Assembly: GCA_026075535.2 (NCBI GenBank)
Contig: AP026538.1
Coordinates: 1,550,001 to 1,614,000 of the forward strand
DNA length: 64,000 bases
Direction of reading: 5' to 3'
Source: Tricholoma matsutake
Taxonomy: Eukaryota > Basidiomycota > Agaricomycetes > Agaricales > Tricholomataceae
Part shown: one piece after another, positions 22,101-32,949 of the stretch
Position numbering within the stretch: the stretch's first letter is position 1
How the letters are laid out: every line of letters begins with the position of its first letter
Program-made: the position numbers and the translations under genes
Notes under the pieces: generated by a model
The model's database searches: none
Seen by the model: the letters and a program-made list of their open reading frames with translations, nothing else
What the model was told of the DNA's origin: nothing

Positions 22101-22774
22101 CCGCCGAGAAAACCAAGTACCAAGAAATGATTGGTTGCTTGATGTATGCTACTGTCATGACACGCCCCAACATTGCATTTGCTGTCTCGACACTCTCTCA
22201 ATATCTCAAGTCACCCAGAACGACTCACCTCACCAGCATCACTCGTGTATTCCATTATCTTTCCGGCACTAGAGATCTCAAGCTCGTACTTGGAAGAAGT
22301 CACTCCGAAATCATGGGCTATTCTGATGCTGACTGGGCTTCCCATATGCATTGCCATTCCATCTCTGGATTCATTTATTTTCTAGGTATTGGTGCTGTAA
22401 CTTGGAGCAGCAAGAAGCAACCCATCATTACACTTTCCAGCACTGAAGCTGAATATGTTGCGTTAACTCACGTGTTGAAGGACATTTTGTGGATTCATAA
22501 ATTACTTATGGAATTGTCTTCTATTTTTACTTGTACAGTACCGACTACATTTTTCTGCGACAACCAGGGTGCCATCCGTCTTTCGAAGGATGCCACATTC
22601 CATGGATGCACGAAGCATATCGACATTCATTTTCACTTCATCTGCCAAACGATCACCTCTGGTCACATCGTATTGAACTATTGCTCCACCAATGACATGA
22701 TTGGCAATATCTTCACGAAATCACTCACTAGGGTCAAATTTGAGAAATTCCATGTGCTTCTTGGACTCCTCTGA
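19158..22774 (+). pseudogene. Copia pol: protease, integrase, RT, RNase H (several nonsense codons)
   Basis: The knuckle is followed by the protease (ILDSGASRHF, about 19465), GAG-pre-integrase (ELHRKMGHINHDDL, CEACIKAKA) and the integrase core. Catalytic residues: D in SDLWGP, D in FGSDRAGEL, E in NSTIERENR. The WVKQL region precedes a TGA at 20607. RT starts near 21180 (SRYIFHCKRN, VRHKARLVMKGF, VDAKNAYLNA). The usual YVDD region reads ATNDFTII near 21810 and is frame-shifted. RNase H at 22028-22774 is open (GYSDADWAS, LSSTEAEYVAL, DIHFHFI). TGA codons at 20607, 21174 and 21366 and a frameshift after 21714 inactivate it. Confidence 0.92.
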
Positions 22775-22787
22775 TCCCACTTCCATC

Positions 22788-22798
22788 TCGAGGGGGAG
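22788..22798 (+). promoter_or_regulatory. Copia polypurine tract
   Basis: The run tcgagggggag directly precedes the 3' LTR TGTTG at 22799. Confidence 0.8.
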
Positions 22799-23140
22799 TG
22801 TTGTAATATTGAGCCCTCCATGTGATCCCCATCATACCTGGTAGTTATTTGTTATTCACTTTCCCACATCTTTGTTATTCAAGAACTCATATCATTCTCT
22901 TGATTACTTACTCCTATCTTCAACACTATGTAAAGCTCGTAGTCATAGTTCCCCACCTCATTGATTTACCATTCACTGAGGTGTAAGTCTTACTCATCTT
23001 ACTTTGTTATACTCTTACTTATCTTGCAGTAGTACTTCGTTATCTCTTCTAGGTACTACTCAATATACTAAGTGATTTACCATTCACTGAGGTTACTTCA
23101 TTATCTCTTCTAGTTTCACTTCTGGTCCCTGTGTTCTACA
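22799..23140 (+). repeat. 3' LTR of the Copia element
   Basis: 342 bp, paired with 18049-18390. Followed by the CCAAA duplication and resumption of the G3 LTR. Confidence 0.95.
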
Positions 23141-23756
23141 CCAAAACCAACTAAACTGGTCTTAGGAGATATAACACAAGTCAGAGTAAGGTTGCGAGGT
23201 AGTACTGAATATCAATGTGCTATCCAAAGACCGGTAAATGTACTGAGAATGTTGCGAAGCAGTATTATGCTGTGCGAAGTTCTGCAAAGCCGTTTGAAGT
23301 AACATGAAACACTATGAAGTGTTCCAAAACAACACAAAAGAGTTTAGCAGCGATGTGAATGAGTTCAAGAATCTCCGAAATGGTTTCATGAGTTTGGGAC
23401 AGGGTGACGATAGTTGAAGGTGAGGTAAGAGACAATGACACGGTAGATAGACAATTTGACAAAAGTTTTGAGAAACTATGTGGCAAAATGACGTAGTTCG
23501 CAGAATACTTGAGTGAATTCAGACTAAGACTGAGCAAAAACTCAAGAGTTAAACCCTTAAGTCAGACAATAGGCGATGGGAGAAGACGATTTCCTGTTGT
23601 CTTGACAGTAAATACACCAAGCGATATATGTTTTAGAGAGATAGTACTAAAAAGGTAAAAGGCCATGAGGCAAAACATGTGGTAAATGTGAGGCAGTGAA
23701 CAAGGTGTCGAAATCATGAAGTAAATGAGAAAATGATAAGAAAGAAACATGCCATA

Positions 23757-24968
23757 TAGGCAATAGCACGGGTTGGGGTAACCCGTGCGGGTCACGGCTA
23801 CGGGTATCTCCGGGTACGGGTACAGGTCACACTTATGTCACCCGTGACCCGCACTTAACCCGCCCTGTATATGAGTTATGATTTTGGGCGCTCTATATTA
23901 TGGTAAGTTTCCATCTATTCCATATGATATTTTCATTATAACTCTATTTGAGTCTCGTTCGAAGGTCCCAATAAGATGAGAGACCTGCGTTCATTCATTA
24001 CTTCACAATAGTGCTATCTTGTTGGGTAGGGGGGCTTGGTATGAGTATCTGGGATCTTAGTGAGTTCTCACTCATTTCATATGATCTTATACTTATTCTA
24101 ACTCTATTTAGGTGTCGTCTGAAGGCCCCGATAAGACGAGAGGCATGCATCTATTCGTTATTTCACAATAGCGGTATCTTGTTGGGTATGGGGGCTTGGT
24201 ATGAGTATCTTGGATCTTAGTGAGTTTTCATTCATTTCATATGATCTTATACTTATTCTGACTCTGATTAGGAGTCGTTCAATGGCCCCGAGGAGATGAG
24301 AGGCCTGCGTCCATCTGTTATTTCACAATATCATTATCTTGTTGGGTTACCGGGTAGGGGGTCTTTGGTATGAGTATCTCAGATCTTTGTGAGTTCTGAT
24401 CTGTTTTGTATTTACCTTATACTTATTCTGACTCTAATTAGGTGTCGTTCGAAGGTCCAGATGAGACGAGAGGCATGTGTCTATTCGTTACTTCACAATA
24501 GTGCTATCTTGTTGGGTAGGGGGGCTTGGTATGAGTCTCTCGGTTCTTATTAAATTTATATGATCTTATACTTATTCTGACTTTATTTAGGTGTCGTCTG
24601 AAGGCCCCGATAAGACGAGAGGCATGCATCTATTCGTTAGTTCACAATAGCGGTATCTTGTTGGGTATGGGGGCTTGTATGAGTATCTCAGATCTTTGTG
24701 GGTTCTCATTCATTTTATATGATCTTATAAAGAGGCCTGCATTAATCCATTACTTTGGAATAGCACCATCTTGTTGGGTAACTATAAGCCACTGTGATAG
24801 TCAGTAGAATTGAGCAGTGTATCGTTAGTGTATTAAATATGTAATTCAGTGACCCGCACCCCCGATACCCGCAATGTACCCTACCCGCAGCAATGGGTAG
24901 GTAACACGCAAGGGTACGGGTATGGGTAGAAGCTGGGGCACCCATGGGTTTACCCATGCCAATGCCTA
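23757..24968. mobile_element. Non-autonomous hAT-like element in the G3 LTR (1212 bp, 8-bp duplication)
   Basis: The ends TAGGCAATAGCACGGGTT and, inverted, TAGGCATTGGCATGGGTA pair imperfectly. GTGCCATA on the right (24969-24976) matches ATGCCATA on the left (23749-23756) with one G/A change. The sister LTR at about 37391-37405 keeps the empty site GTGCCATATACATG. An 8-bp duplication with TAGG ends fits hAT. Most of the interior is a ~155-bp tandem repeat and there is no coding frame. Confidence 0.82.
24010..24760. repeat. ~155-bp tandem repeat inside the hAT-like element
   Basis: About five units contain GGTATGAGTATCT, then ATATGATCTTATACTTATTC, then GTCGTTCGAAGG/GTCGTCTGAAGG, AGACGAGAGGC and TATCTTGTTGGGTA. 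They start near 24035, 24190, 24365, 24525 and 24675. Units differ mostly by transitions. Confidence 0.8.
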
Positions 24969-25493
24969 GTGCCATATACATGATATATCAAATCTCCTTG
25001 TCTTGTAGTTCCAATAAATCATGAATACGTCTAAAAGCACCTCGATGTGCACTAAGTTGCTAACCATTGTGTTTCCTCGTGTTTGTGGTGGCGGGAACAT
25101 GATGCGTTAGTGTGTGTAATGGTGGGAGTGTGTGTTTGAGGTTTGGTACGATATGAATACGGTGGCCAAAGTCGTTCAAATTGGTTCAAAGTCTTTCGAA
25201 ACATTTTGAAGTGTCGTTTTGTTGTTTCGTGCATTCGTAGGCATTTGTAAGCATTTGTGAAATCGTAGGACTTTGGAAAGGAGGTGTCCGAGTGTGATTT
25301 CTTGATTTCAGAGCTCTGCTGCCATAGTGGACCTACCATCCTCCCCCTTACTGAAATCCTGACTGTCCCAGTCAGCCGATCGGAGTCACATGCCAAATCC
25401 ATGATCATGTTGAAAAACCTATAAAGGTAACTCAAAAACCTCGCTCTTTTTCTCCCATCTTTGAGTTGAACTTGTCTCTTACATCCTCTGATC

Positions 25494-26842
25494 ATGTCAC
25501 TACTCCTCGAATTCGAACACAACATCCTCAAACACACGAAGTCCATGCCTGAGGTTGGTAAAGTGGAAGATATCGATTTCGAAGTTTGGGGGCAAGATTT
25601 TTGTGAGAAAATGGTGAGTGTCGACGCGTTTTCTGAGATGGTTTTAGTTGCTAATGACTTTTTGTAGTACAAATACAACAATCTCGCAGACGATGTCAAG
25701 GAATCCCATTCGCAGGCCATTCAAAAGGTCATGGATGAGGTATTTGATTTGTATGCTCCTCTGGCATGTCAGGAGTGGCTTTCTTGGGGCGCCGAGGTCC
25801 TATTCCAGGACCTAGCAGACAAAGTTGAATGAGAGGAGCAAGAGGCCAGGGCTGTTCAGGTGAAGTCTGAGCCAGAAGCAGCAGAGGTGAAAGCGCTGGA
25901 GGAAGCTGCAGAGGCAGAGGCAAAGCTTTGGGAGGAGGTGGAAGTGTTTTGGTGCAAGGCAGCAGCAGCAAAAGCTGCCAAGCTCGACAAACAATGGAAG
26001 GCTCTTGAGTCTATTTGAGCTTTTCTTGTCGCTGAGGTTCGGGCAAAGACAATTTCAAAGGACAATCTGAAGAGGTGGAATTTAGCTTTGCAGGCAGAAA
26101 GTGAGGTGATTCGGGTAGCAGAAGTTGGGGAGGAGGATCAGGAGGTGGACAAAGACCCAGTCATTATCCTGGGCACCCAAAAGCGGCAGGCTATGGAGGA
26201 GGACCTCGATGCAGACAACGACTATGGTGAACAAGGAATCGCCACTAAACGAGTGAGATTTGAGGAGGGGGGACTTCTCGAGTTCGAAGGACCAGTAAGT
26301 TGTACGAAATATTTCATAAGGATTTCGAAACTAACAAAATGCCTGTAGTGCGATTGATGCTCTGGCTTCAAGAGCTGGCCCATGTGCGTCGTAGATGAAG
26401 GAGCAGCAAAGTGCTGCAAATGCATGCAAGAGTCACAAGGATGCTATTGGGAGGGTGTTTCGAGGTGGGGGGTTTGTAAGGTGAAAGGAAAGAAGGCTGT
26501 AGGGAGTTGTGGGGGAAAGGTTTCAGAGCATCTGAAACCAGGTAAGCCACCGATCCATGTCTTTCAAAGCATTTGCTAATATTTTGTAATGTATAGTACC
26601 TCAAATTCGAGTCGTCGGGCCTTTGTTAGCACTGGAGGCAGGACCTTTGCAGTTGCAGGGTCAGACAAAGCCGGGCAGGAAAGGGAAGGGGCAGGAAATC
26701 TGAGATGGTGACGAGGGTGTGTTGGGCATAGAGCAGCACCGACAAATAATTTCGGAGGAGATGGCAAAGAGAAAGATGCAGCATCATATGCTGGATCAGG
26801 AGATAGCAGCACTGGGTAAAATGTTGGACGAAGAAGAGTAAA
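25494..26842 (+). pseudogene. Antisense spliced gene carried by G3, cysteine-cluster protein
   Basis: On the strand opposite pol, an ATG at 25494 (MSLLLEFEHNILKHTKSMPE) begins a gene with three well-formed GT-AG introns: 25614-25667, 26295-26348 and 26542-26596 (54-55 nt, branch-like CTAAT/CTAAC). The protein has an alanine/glutamate-rich coiled region (about 25850-26030) and an acidic stretch with a basic KRVR patch. A cysteine cluster follows (CD-x-CSGFKSWPMC ... CCKCMQESQGCYW, about 26350-26450), resembling a zinc-binding domain. A basic C-terminus ends at 26840-26842. TGA codons at about 25830, 26016, 26355 and 26701 mark decay. Family not recognised. Probably an accessory gene of this Gypsy lineage. 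Confidence 0.6.
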
Positions 26843-27189
26843 CTTTTGTTGTTTTAGTTTTCGCTATTTTCATATAATAAATTCATGCTTTGTCGAACTG
26901 GAAACAGAAGATATAAGAAATAAGTAGAGTAGAAGAAATATCCGAACATTTTTCGAGATGAAATTCATTGCTGAAACTTGTCATTGTAAGTGTTCTGAGC
27001 GCATTTGTAAGAGGAAATGAAATGAAACAACGTTACAAAGTAAGGGAAAGGCTCAGTAAATCATCATGGCCGAAAAACCCTTTTGGAGGTTGCGCAACCA
27101 TGCTATAATGCAATATTGCAACTTGTATGATACACTAAGAGAAATCAAGATCATAGGTAAGTAATTGCGAACCATAGAAATAGAATAGT

Positions 27190-30100
27190 TAATGGTCTTC
27201 AGGGTGTGGAATGTCATCAGGAATATCTTCGTCGATGTCCGAAGTTTGTCGAAGTGTTTCAAGACGTGCTGAGTCGATGTCAAGGAAGTTCGGAGGGAGT
27301 GGAATGGATTTTCGTGCTAAGTAAGGGAGTAGATGAAAGGCAGCAACAGGGCAATGGAGTACTGATCCGTCAAGCTCGCAAAGGATGTAGGCTCCTCCAT
27401 AGTTTCAATCGATGACGATGAGGGGACCTATGTATCAAGGTCACATTTTGCAATTAAGGGACTTTTCGATCTGTGTATTGCAAAGTAGGACTAAATTGCC
27501 TGTTGCAAAGTTGTAGTCTTTGACAGTCCTCTGGTGGACTTGTTCAAATTGTTTCGCAGCTTTGAGACGGGCTGACAAAACCTTTGAATAAAGGTTTTCG
27601 AGGTCGATCAATCATTTTTGTAAGGTGATAGCTCTTCATGCCATAAGGTTGGTTGTCAAAAGTATTGAATTCGGAGGGGGCTGCAAATATGTAGCTTTGG
27701 AGATGTCGAGTGGAATCAGGAGATGGGATCCTGTTACTGCAAAGTAGGGCAAACAACCCATGCATTTGTGAACTGTTACGTGTTCTGCCCAAAAGACAGA
27801 GTGTGCTCCATCTGACCACTTGCTCTGGTCTCCATCGACTGCTTTGAATAACGATTGTTGAATGTCAAAGTGTGCTCTTTCTACAATCCCGTTTGCTCGA
27901 GAATTGTAACCACTGATTTGGATGTGATTGATATGGTATCATTTCACGAGATACTCCATTGCTGCAATAAATGCTGATCCATTATCAGTCACGATTTCAT
28001 AAAGAGACCCCCAGTGACAAATGATGTCTTCAAAGATCCAGTCTCCTAATGTCATGGCATTTTCGCATCGAAGCTTTCACCATTCTGGATAGGCTGTTAG
28101 TAAACATCGCCCTTGAACAATGTATTTAAATCTATTTGATGGGGGCATTTGCATTGTGTCAATGTAGACTTTGCCAAAAGGTGGTGCTGGTGTTGGCACT
28201 GTGGGCGGAATAAGCAGATTTTGGGTTTGTCGAAGTTGGCATAGGTGACAAGAACAAATGTACCATGCAATGTCGGCTTTCATATTGGGCCACCAAAATT
28301 GGAGTGTGATGAGGGTTTTTGTAGTGAATACCATCTTGTGACCAATATCATCATGAGCAGCTTGAACAATGTTGAGGCGGCATTCAGGGATAGCGACGAT
28401 CTTGTGGACTCCTTGTGAATCTTTTCGCCAAAGCTTTCCAGAATCTATGAAACTCAGTACAATATCGCATGAAAGTGCTGTAGTCTGCTTCAGAGAGGTC
28501 TGGTGGTCGTTGTAAATCTTTGAGCCATTTTCAAACATGAAGAAGTTGTTCGTCATCTCTTTTGGCATTTTCAGAATGAGGGACATCTTCGTAAGTGATG
28601 TTCTCCCCCTTACTGATATGTGAAGGTAGGGTGAATGTTGGTTGGAGCGAATGCATTGGGAATGGGTGAGTCATGAGTGGGTTGATTTGATGTATAAAAC
28701 CATGCAGTTGGTCGATCCAATCTTTGAAAGATCCATTGTTTGGTTGTGTGTCATCTCCATTCTGTAGAGGACGTTGTGAAAGTCCATCTGGGCTATGATG
28801 CATTCCAGCGACATGTACAAGCATAAAATGGAAGGTAAGGATGGATACAATCCATTGATTAATGCTTGCACTTGGTGCAATGTTGGGATTCGCTAGCATA
28901 CCTTTGATGTATCTGGCATCGACTTCGATGATGAGATTTTGTACGCTGATAACATACAATAAAAGTGCACCAAGGGCATGATAGAGTCCGTAGAGCTCTA
29001 GTTTGGGTTGCAAAAAGCAAGATTCATGGGCATTGAGTGTGATAGATCCGAAATGACTGTAATAGCATTTATGAAGATTTTTGGGGTTGCACTGAGCCAA
29101 GAAAAATCCTACTGCTATGTGTGAAGTGTCGACTGAGAGGATGACAGGTGCGTTCGAGGTGTAGTCGATCGCACAAATTGCAGGAGAAGTGATGAGTGCG
29201 AGTTTAAGATCTTCTTGTGCTGCAATTTGTGTTGTACTGAATTTGAATGGAATGTCCTTACACATGAGGTTGATAAGAGCCACTGCTCGTTTAGCAAAAT
29301 TCTGTATGAAAATACAACAAACTCCTATGGTTCCTAAGAAGGCTTTTACTTCAGTGAGACTTTGACAAGGTCCCCATTTGCTGATTGCATCGATTTGAGT
29401 TGGGTCGGCCATATGACCTTCGATGTTACAACGATGTCCTAAAACAGTAATTTCGGGGGACACAAAGGAATAGCTTGGGTCCTGAAAAAGTCCCTCCACA
29501 ATATTTCATGCATTGGACTACTTGGTTGAGATTTTCGAAGTGTTCCCAAACAAAACGATGAATTCCTGGATTCTGTGAAATAGTTTCGTAACCTCCTCCA
29601 GGGAGTGAGTAGCATGATTTTGGACCTTTAATGGGTGTGTCATCGATGTAGGGGATCGTAACATGGGGAATCTCGGGTTGCAGGATAAATGAAATGTTGT
29701 CGTGCATGATAGGCGCTGAGTTGGTCCAACCCATTGGTAGATTGACTATGCGAAGTGCTCCAAAAGGCATTTGAAAGGTAGTCAGGTCTCGAGATGATTC
29801 AGCTACTTTTCATTCATCGAATGCGACATAGAGATCTAGCATTCCTCTACAAGCACATCCTCCAAACTGTTCTGCTAGATGTTCAGGGACTGGAACGACA
29901 CCTGAGTGCTGTATAGTGACTTTGTTGAGTTGTTCAAGTCTGTGGACTGAGCAAAGTGCTTTGCCGTCTTTCTTCATGATGCAAAACCAACGTGACCTAT
30001 AAGACAAGTTCGATGGTTCATAGACCCCTGCTTCTATTTTCTTCTTGAGCATGGCGCAAACCTCTTCATAAATCCCTGGCAGGATAGGAATGTTTCATTT

Positions 30101-30345
30101 GATCCATGGGGTGTGTGGAATAACTGGGAATTCAATTGGAGGAAAGAAGTCGGGGCAAAAACTTCCTCGTTCTTGTTTGGTCCATGCAAAACCAGTTTCG
30201 TGATTTTGAATAAAATCGTGCATGAGTTTTCTTTCCTCAGGCCAAAGGAAATTGCCTGGATGATTATTATCGATAATCACTTTTCATTCGAGGTTATATT
30301 GGGAAGATGGCAAAAATGTTGGAGGTTTAGGATTAAGTTTCAGTA
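27190..30345 (-). pseudogene. G3 pol, downstream part: RT, RNase H, integrase
   Basis: Read leftward: PGNFLWPEERKLMHDFIQNHE and WTKQERGSF before RT, then IEAGVYEPSNLSYRSRWFCI, DLYVAFDE, and MPFGALRIVNLPMGWTNS. The catalytic box is IPYIDDTPIKGP (about 29650). RNase H follows (LSVDTSHIAVGFFLAQ, DARYIKGML, HSPDGLSQRP). The integrase begins with the zinc domain (HDDIGHKMVFTTKTL, CSCHLCQLRQT) and has VYIDTMQMPPS. The core near 27900-28030 is full of stops, and the C-terminal GPLIV-type region ends around 27190. Element B separates it from protease. Heavily mutated. Confidence 0.82.
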
Positions 30346-30525
30346 ATTTACACTCCTCCACCTATTCCGATCAGACTCACCAGAGTCCAGTGGATTCCAG
30401 TGTATTCCAGTTATTCCGACCAGATTCTGGTTACTCCAGATGCTCAACTTAGAGTATATACCCTAATGGATAGTCAAATTTCAAGTCTTAAGTTGTCAAA
30501 GTGCCTACAAAATATATCTGTGCAG

Positions 30526-30610
30526 AGTAAGGATTGAACTCAAGACATCTTGATTAGAGTGATCACATGACAAACCAAACATGTGTGCTTAACCAGTTGA
30601 GCCACAGGAG
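30526..30610 (-). ncRNA. tRNA-like sequence, left inner end of element B, reads outward
   Basis: The minus strand begins CTCCTGTGGCTCAACTGGTT and ends with the T-arm/B-box-like GAGTTCAATCCTTAC. Its 5' half nearly equals 16181-16225 of element A. The middle is expanded, so it does not form a normal tRNA. Confidence 0.65.
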
Positions 30611-30691
30611 AATTATTAGTTAGTAATATAATGTTTATTCATGACACTCTAATTTTTTTCGAAGTAGTTAAGATCAAATTTTTTGAATTAA

Positions 30692-31625
30692 CCACATCCC
30701 TCACTTTGAATGCGAGGGAGTGGGCATGATTGTGATTATATACATAAACAAAAAATCCTCCCTCTCACATAGTGTTTAAAGGTCCGGTTTTGTCCGGTTT
30801 TTTGACCTCCAAGAGGGGCAACCAGCAACTGCAACCGCAACCGGACTGACCCAGATATGGGGCAACCGCAACCGAACTGAGTAGGACCGGTCCACATCGG
30901 TTTGGTTGCCCCCAAAAAACTGGTTAAGACTGGTCTTAGTCACCATGAGGGGTGGGTTCCTTTCCTGTGATGATATACCCTGCGAGTCATGTCACCATGA
31001 GGTGTGGGTTTCTCATTTCTGTAATAATTTTGAACATCGCAGGAAAAAACCCGCGAGTCATGTTGCCATGAGGTGCGGGTTCCTTTCCTGCAATGATATA
31101 ACCCATGAGTCAGGTCACCATGAGGTGCAGGTTTCTCATTTCCGTAATAATTTCATATCTTTTCAGCAAATTATTACGGATATGAGCAACCCATGCCTCA
31201 TGGTGACATGACTCATGGGGTATGTCCTCGTGGGAAGGGAACCCGCACCTCATGGCGACCTGACTCGTGGGTTTTGTCCCGCGATGTACACATCTTTTAT
31301 GCACTGCAGAAAGACCGGTTGCAACTGATGGCAACTGGTCTTTTAACGGTTTTCAAATATTTTCAAAATGAGGCAACCGGCAACCAGAACGACCCCAAAT
31401 GTGGGCAACCGCAACCGATGGTCCAGTTGCATTCAGTCCAGTTCAGTTCGGTTGTGGTCATTTTTTCAGTTGTATTAACTGGACCTTTAAACACTACTCT
31501 CACAAGATGTGAGAGGGAGTTTTATTTATATACATAAAAAGCTAACCCCTCATGCCAAATGCGAGGGGGGAGGTAAAAACATGACGAAAAAAATCCCTCC
31601 CCCAGGCAAAATGGGGGAGGGGGGG
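30692..31625. other. GC-rich hairpin series of element B (split by B2)
   Basis: Stems at about 30697-30718 (CCCTCACTTTGAATGCGAGG), at 30761-30769 plus 31497-31516 (CCCTCTCACA-AGA-TGTGAGAGGG once B2 is removed), at about 31546-31567 (CCCCTCATGCCAAATGCGAG) and at 31591-31615 (CTCCCCCAGGCAAAATGGGG). They correspond in order and composition to the four hairpins of element A. Several are followed by T-rich or A-rich runs. Confidence 0.62.
30770..31496. mobile_element. B2: non-autonomous hAT-like element (727 bp) with perfect 8-bp duplication
   Basis: The ends TAGTGTTTAAAGGTCCGGTT and, inverted, TAGTGTTTAAAGGTCCAGTT are almost identical. CTCTCACA flanks both sides exactly (30762-30769, 31497-31504). 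Subterminal GCAACCGCAACCG motifs and internal copies of CACCATGAGGTGYGGGTT in both orientations fill the element. No coding frame. It landed inside the loop-side of a hairpin of element B. Confidence 0.9.
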
Positions 31626-32210
31626 AACAATACTAATAAATAATTAAAAGTACAAAAAACATCCCTTCCCACTAGGCAGGTATCCCCCTTCTGGGGTCTC
31701 CTGGCATCCCTCTGCACCCACCTAGCCCATGTCGACAGCCTCACATCCCATTTGAATGGGGAGGAGGGGATCAGGTGGGTGTGGGCGTGGGTTGCACATT
31801 TTTCTGTTGCATGTTTTCTATTGCAGCAGGTTGTCCCCAGTAGTATATAGCCTAAAAAGCAATAAATTAAAATTAGTTGATTGATAAAAAGAAAAAGAAA
31901 AAAGAAAAAAACTTATCTATGGCCCAAACGACTATTGCCATCATTTGGGCCCACGTTCTGTCCAGTCGGCTCATTTGAAGGTGGTGGTGATGGTGGGAGT
32001 GGGTGTGGGAATGGTGGTGGCAGGTGCACATGCAGTGGTGGTGGTAGAGTGAAGAGGAGGAGGAGGCAGCATTGATGACGGTGGTGGTTGTGAGCTGGCA
32101 ATCACATGTCACATGTCATGCAATATGCATGTGTGCATATTCCATTAATGGCTGTAACTATGCACCTTGGTTGGGTAATAAAAGTATTAGATGTATGTAG
32201 ATGAATAATG

Positions 32211-32286
32211 ACCTGGTAGCTCAGTGGTTAAGCATGCTGTTATGTGTGCAGACCCAAGGTCAAGTGTTCAATTCTTGTTGCACATC
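32211..32286 (+). ncRNA. tRNA-like sequence, right inner end of element B, reads outward
   Basis: ACCTGGTAGCTCAGTGGTTA matches a tRNA D-arm/A-box pattern, and AGTGTTCAATTCTTG (about 32263-32277) matches the B box/T arm. The length (about 76 nt) is close to a real tRNA, but the acceptor stem pairs poorly. It faces the nearby element terminus. Confidence 0.6.
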
Positions 32287-32949
32287 AAACTTTTATTTGG
32301 GAAAGCACATGCATTCCAGTTATTCTGGTTATGCTAGTGCCATGCATCCAGTTGATCCGACTGTTCCAGATAAAAATGAGTCCGGGTAGATTCCAGGGAT
32401 TCCAGAGGTAAAATTGACCCCCCAGTCCAACTGGAATTATGAATTGTGAGAAAAATATATGTAAATGGAATTCCCCAGAATTCCAGAAATTCGGATTGGA
32501 ATGGGCATTCCGACTGGAATCCGACTGGAATAGGTGGAGGAGTGTAATGTACTCTTAAGTTTCGGCATTTCTTTGAGAGGATTCCCTGTGATCATGCGAG
32601 TAATGATCAGGCAGGTTGGTGATGACTGGTTGTACTTTCAATGCGACAGGCTTGTACTTCTTCTTAGTGGCTGCAAAGGCAGGATATAGAGAGTCGGAGG
32701 ATAGATAGGATGTGGAATATCTAGATGAATCTGGCATAGAGGGGGCCATCAAGGCCATTAAAAATGTAACATACTGTTCACTAGCTGTCAAATAGAGATG
32801 GGCGATAATATCCGAAGTAGTAGTGGTGTTCGAAGAAGGCGAGGATTCAAAGTCGGGAATGTTCACAGTGCATTTGATAAATATAGAAGAGTTCAAATGG
32901 TTAAAAGAAATGATGAATGCGCACTGTTTGGTCTCCGAAATATTATCCT

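Larger units (their letters stand above)
18049..23140 (+). mobile_element. Ty1/Copia retrotransposon with 342-bp LTRs and 5-bp target duplication
   Basis: LTRs TGTTGTAATA...TTCTACA at 18049-18390 and 22799-23140 enclose gag-pol in Copia order (integrase before RT). CCAAA flanks both sides (18044-18048, 23141-23145). The intact G3 LTR at 36770-36800 preserves the uninterrupted site (ctcaaccaaaaccaac). The two LTRs differ at roughly eight positions, almost all C/T or G/A, so insertion is fairly recent relative to the Gypsy copies. Confidence 0.95.
18018..25338 (-). repeat. 3' LTR of G3, split by Copia and hAT insertions
   Basis: The segments 18018-18048, 23141-23756 and 24969-25338 join to match 36756-37757. 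Subtracting Copia plus its 5-bp duplication and the hAT plus its 8-bp duplication leaves 1004 bp against 1002 bp for the intact partner. A G-rich polypurine tract (on the minus strand AAGGGGGAGGA) adjoins the LTR at about 25339-25350. Confidence 0.9.
30347..32547. mobile_element. TIR element B: same architecture as A, hosts B2
   Basis: The left end TTTACACTCCTCCACCTATTCC pairs with the right end (inverse of GGAATAGGTGGAGGAGTGTAA). It lies within G3 pol, and the reading frame rejoins as PKLKST then LLKLNPKP when it is removed. Order from the left is subterminal GGATTCC/ATTCCAG repeats, an outward tRNA-like sequence, four GC-rich hairpins (the second split by B2), a TGGGCCC-containing low-complexity stretch, a second outward tRNA-like sequence, and subterminal repeats. 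This is colinear with element A in inverse orientation. No transposase. The target duplication is 1-4 bp (within TAAT) and ambiguous. Confidence 0.82.

Noticed and set aside
30343..32550. A definite TA or TAAT target duplication for element B
   Set aside because: The inferred empty site (from coding continuity of G3) allows 1 to 4 duplicated bases depending on where the TIR is taken to start. I left it unresolved.
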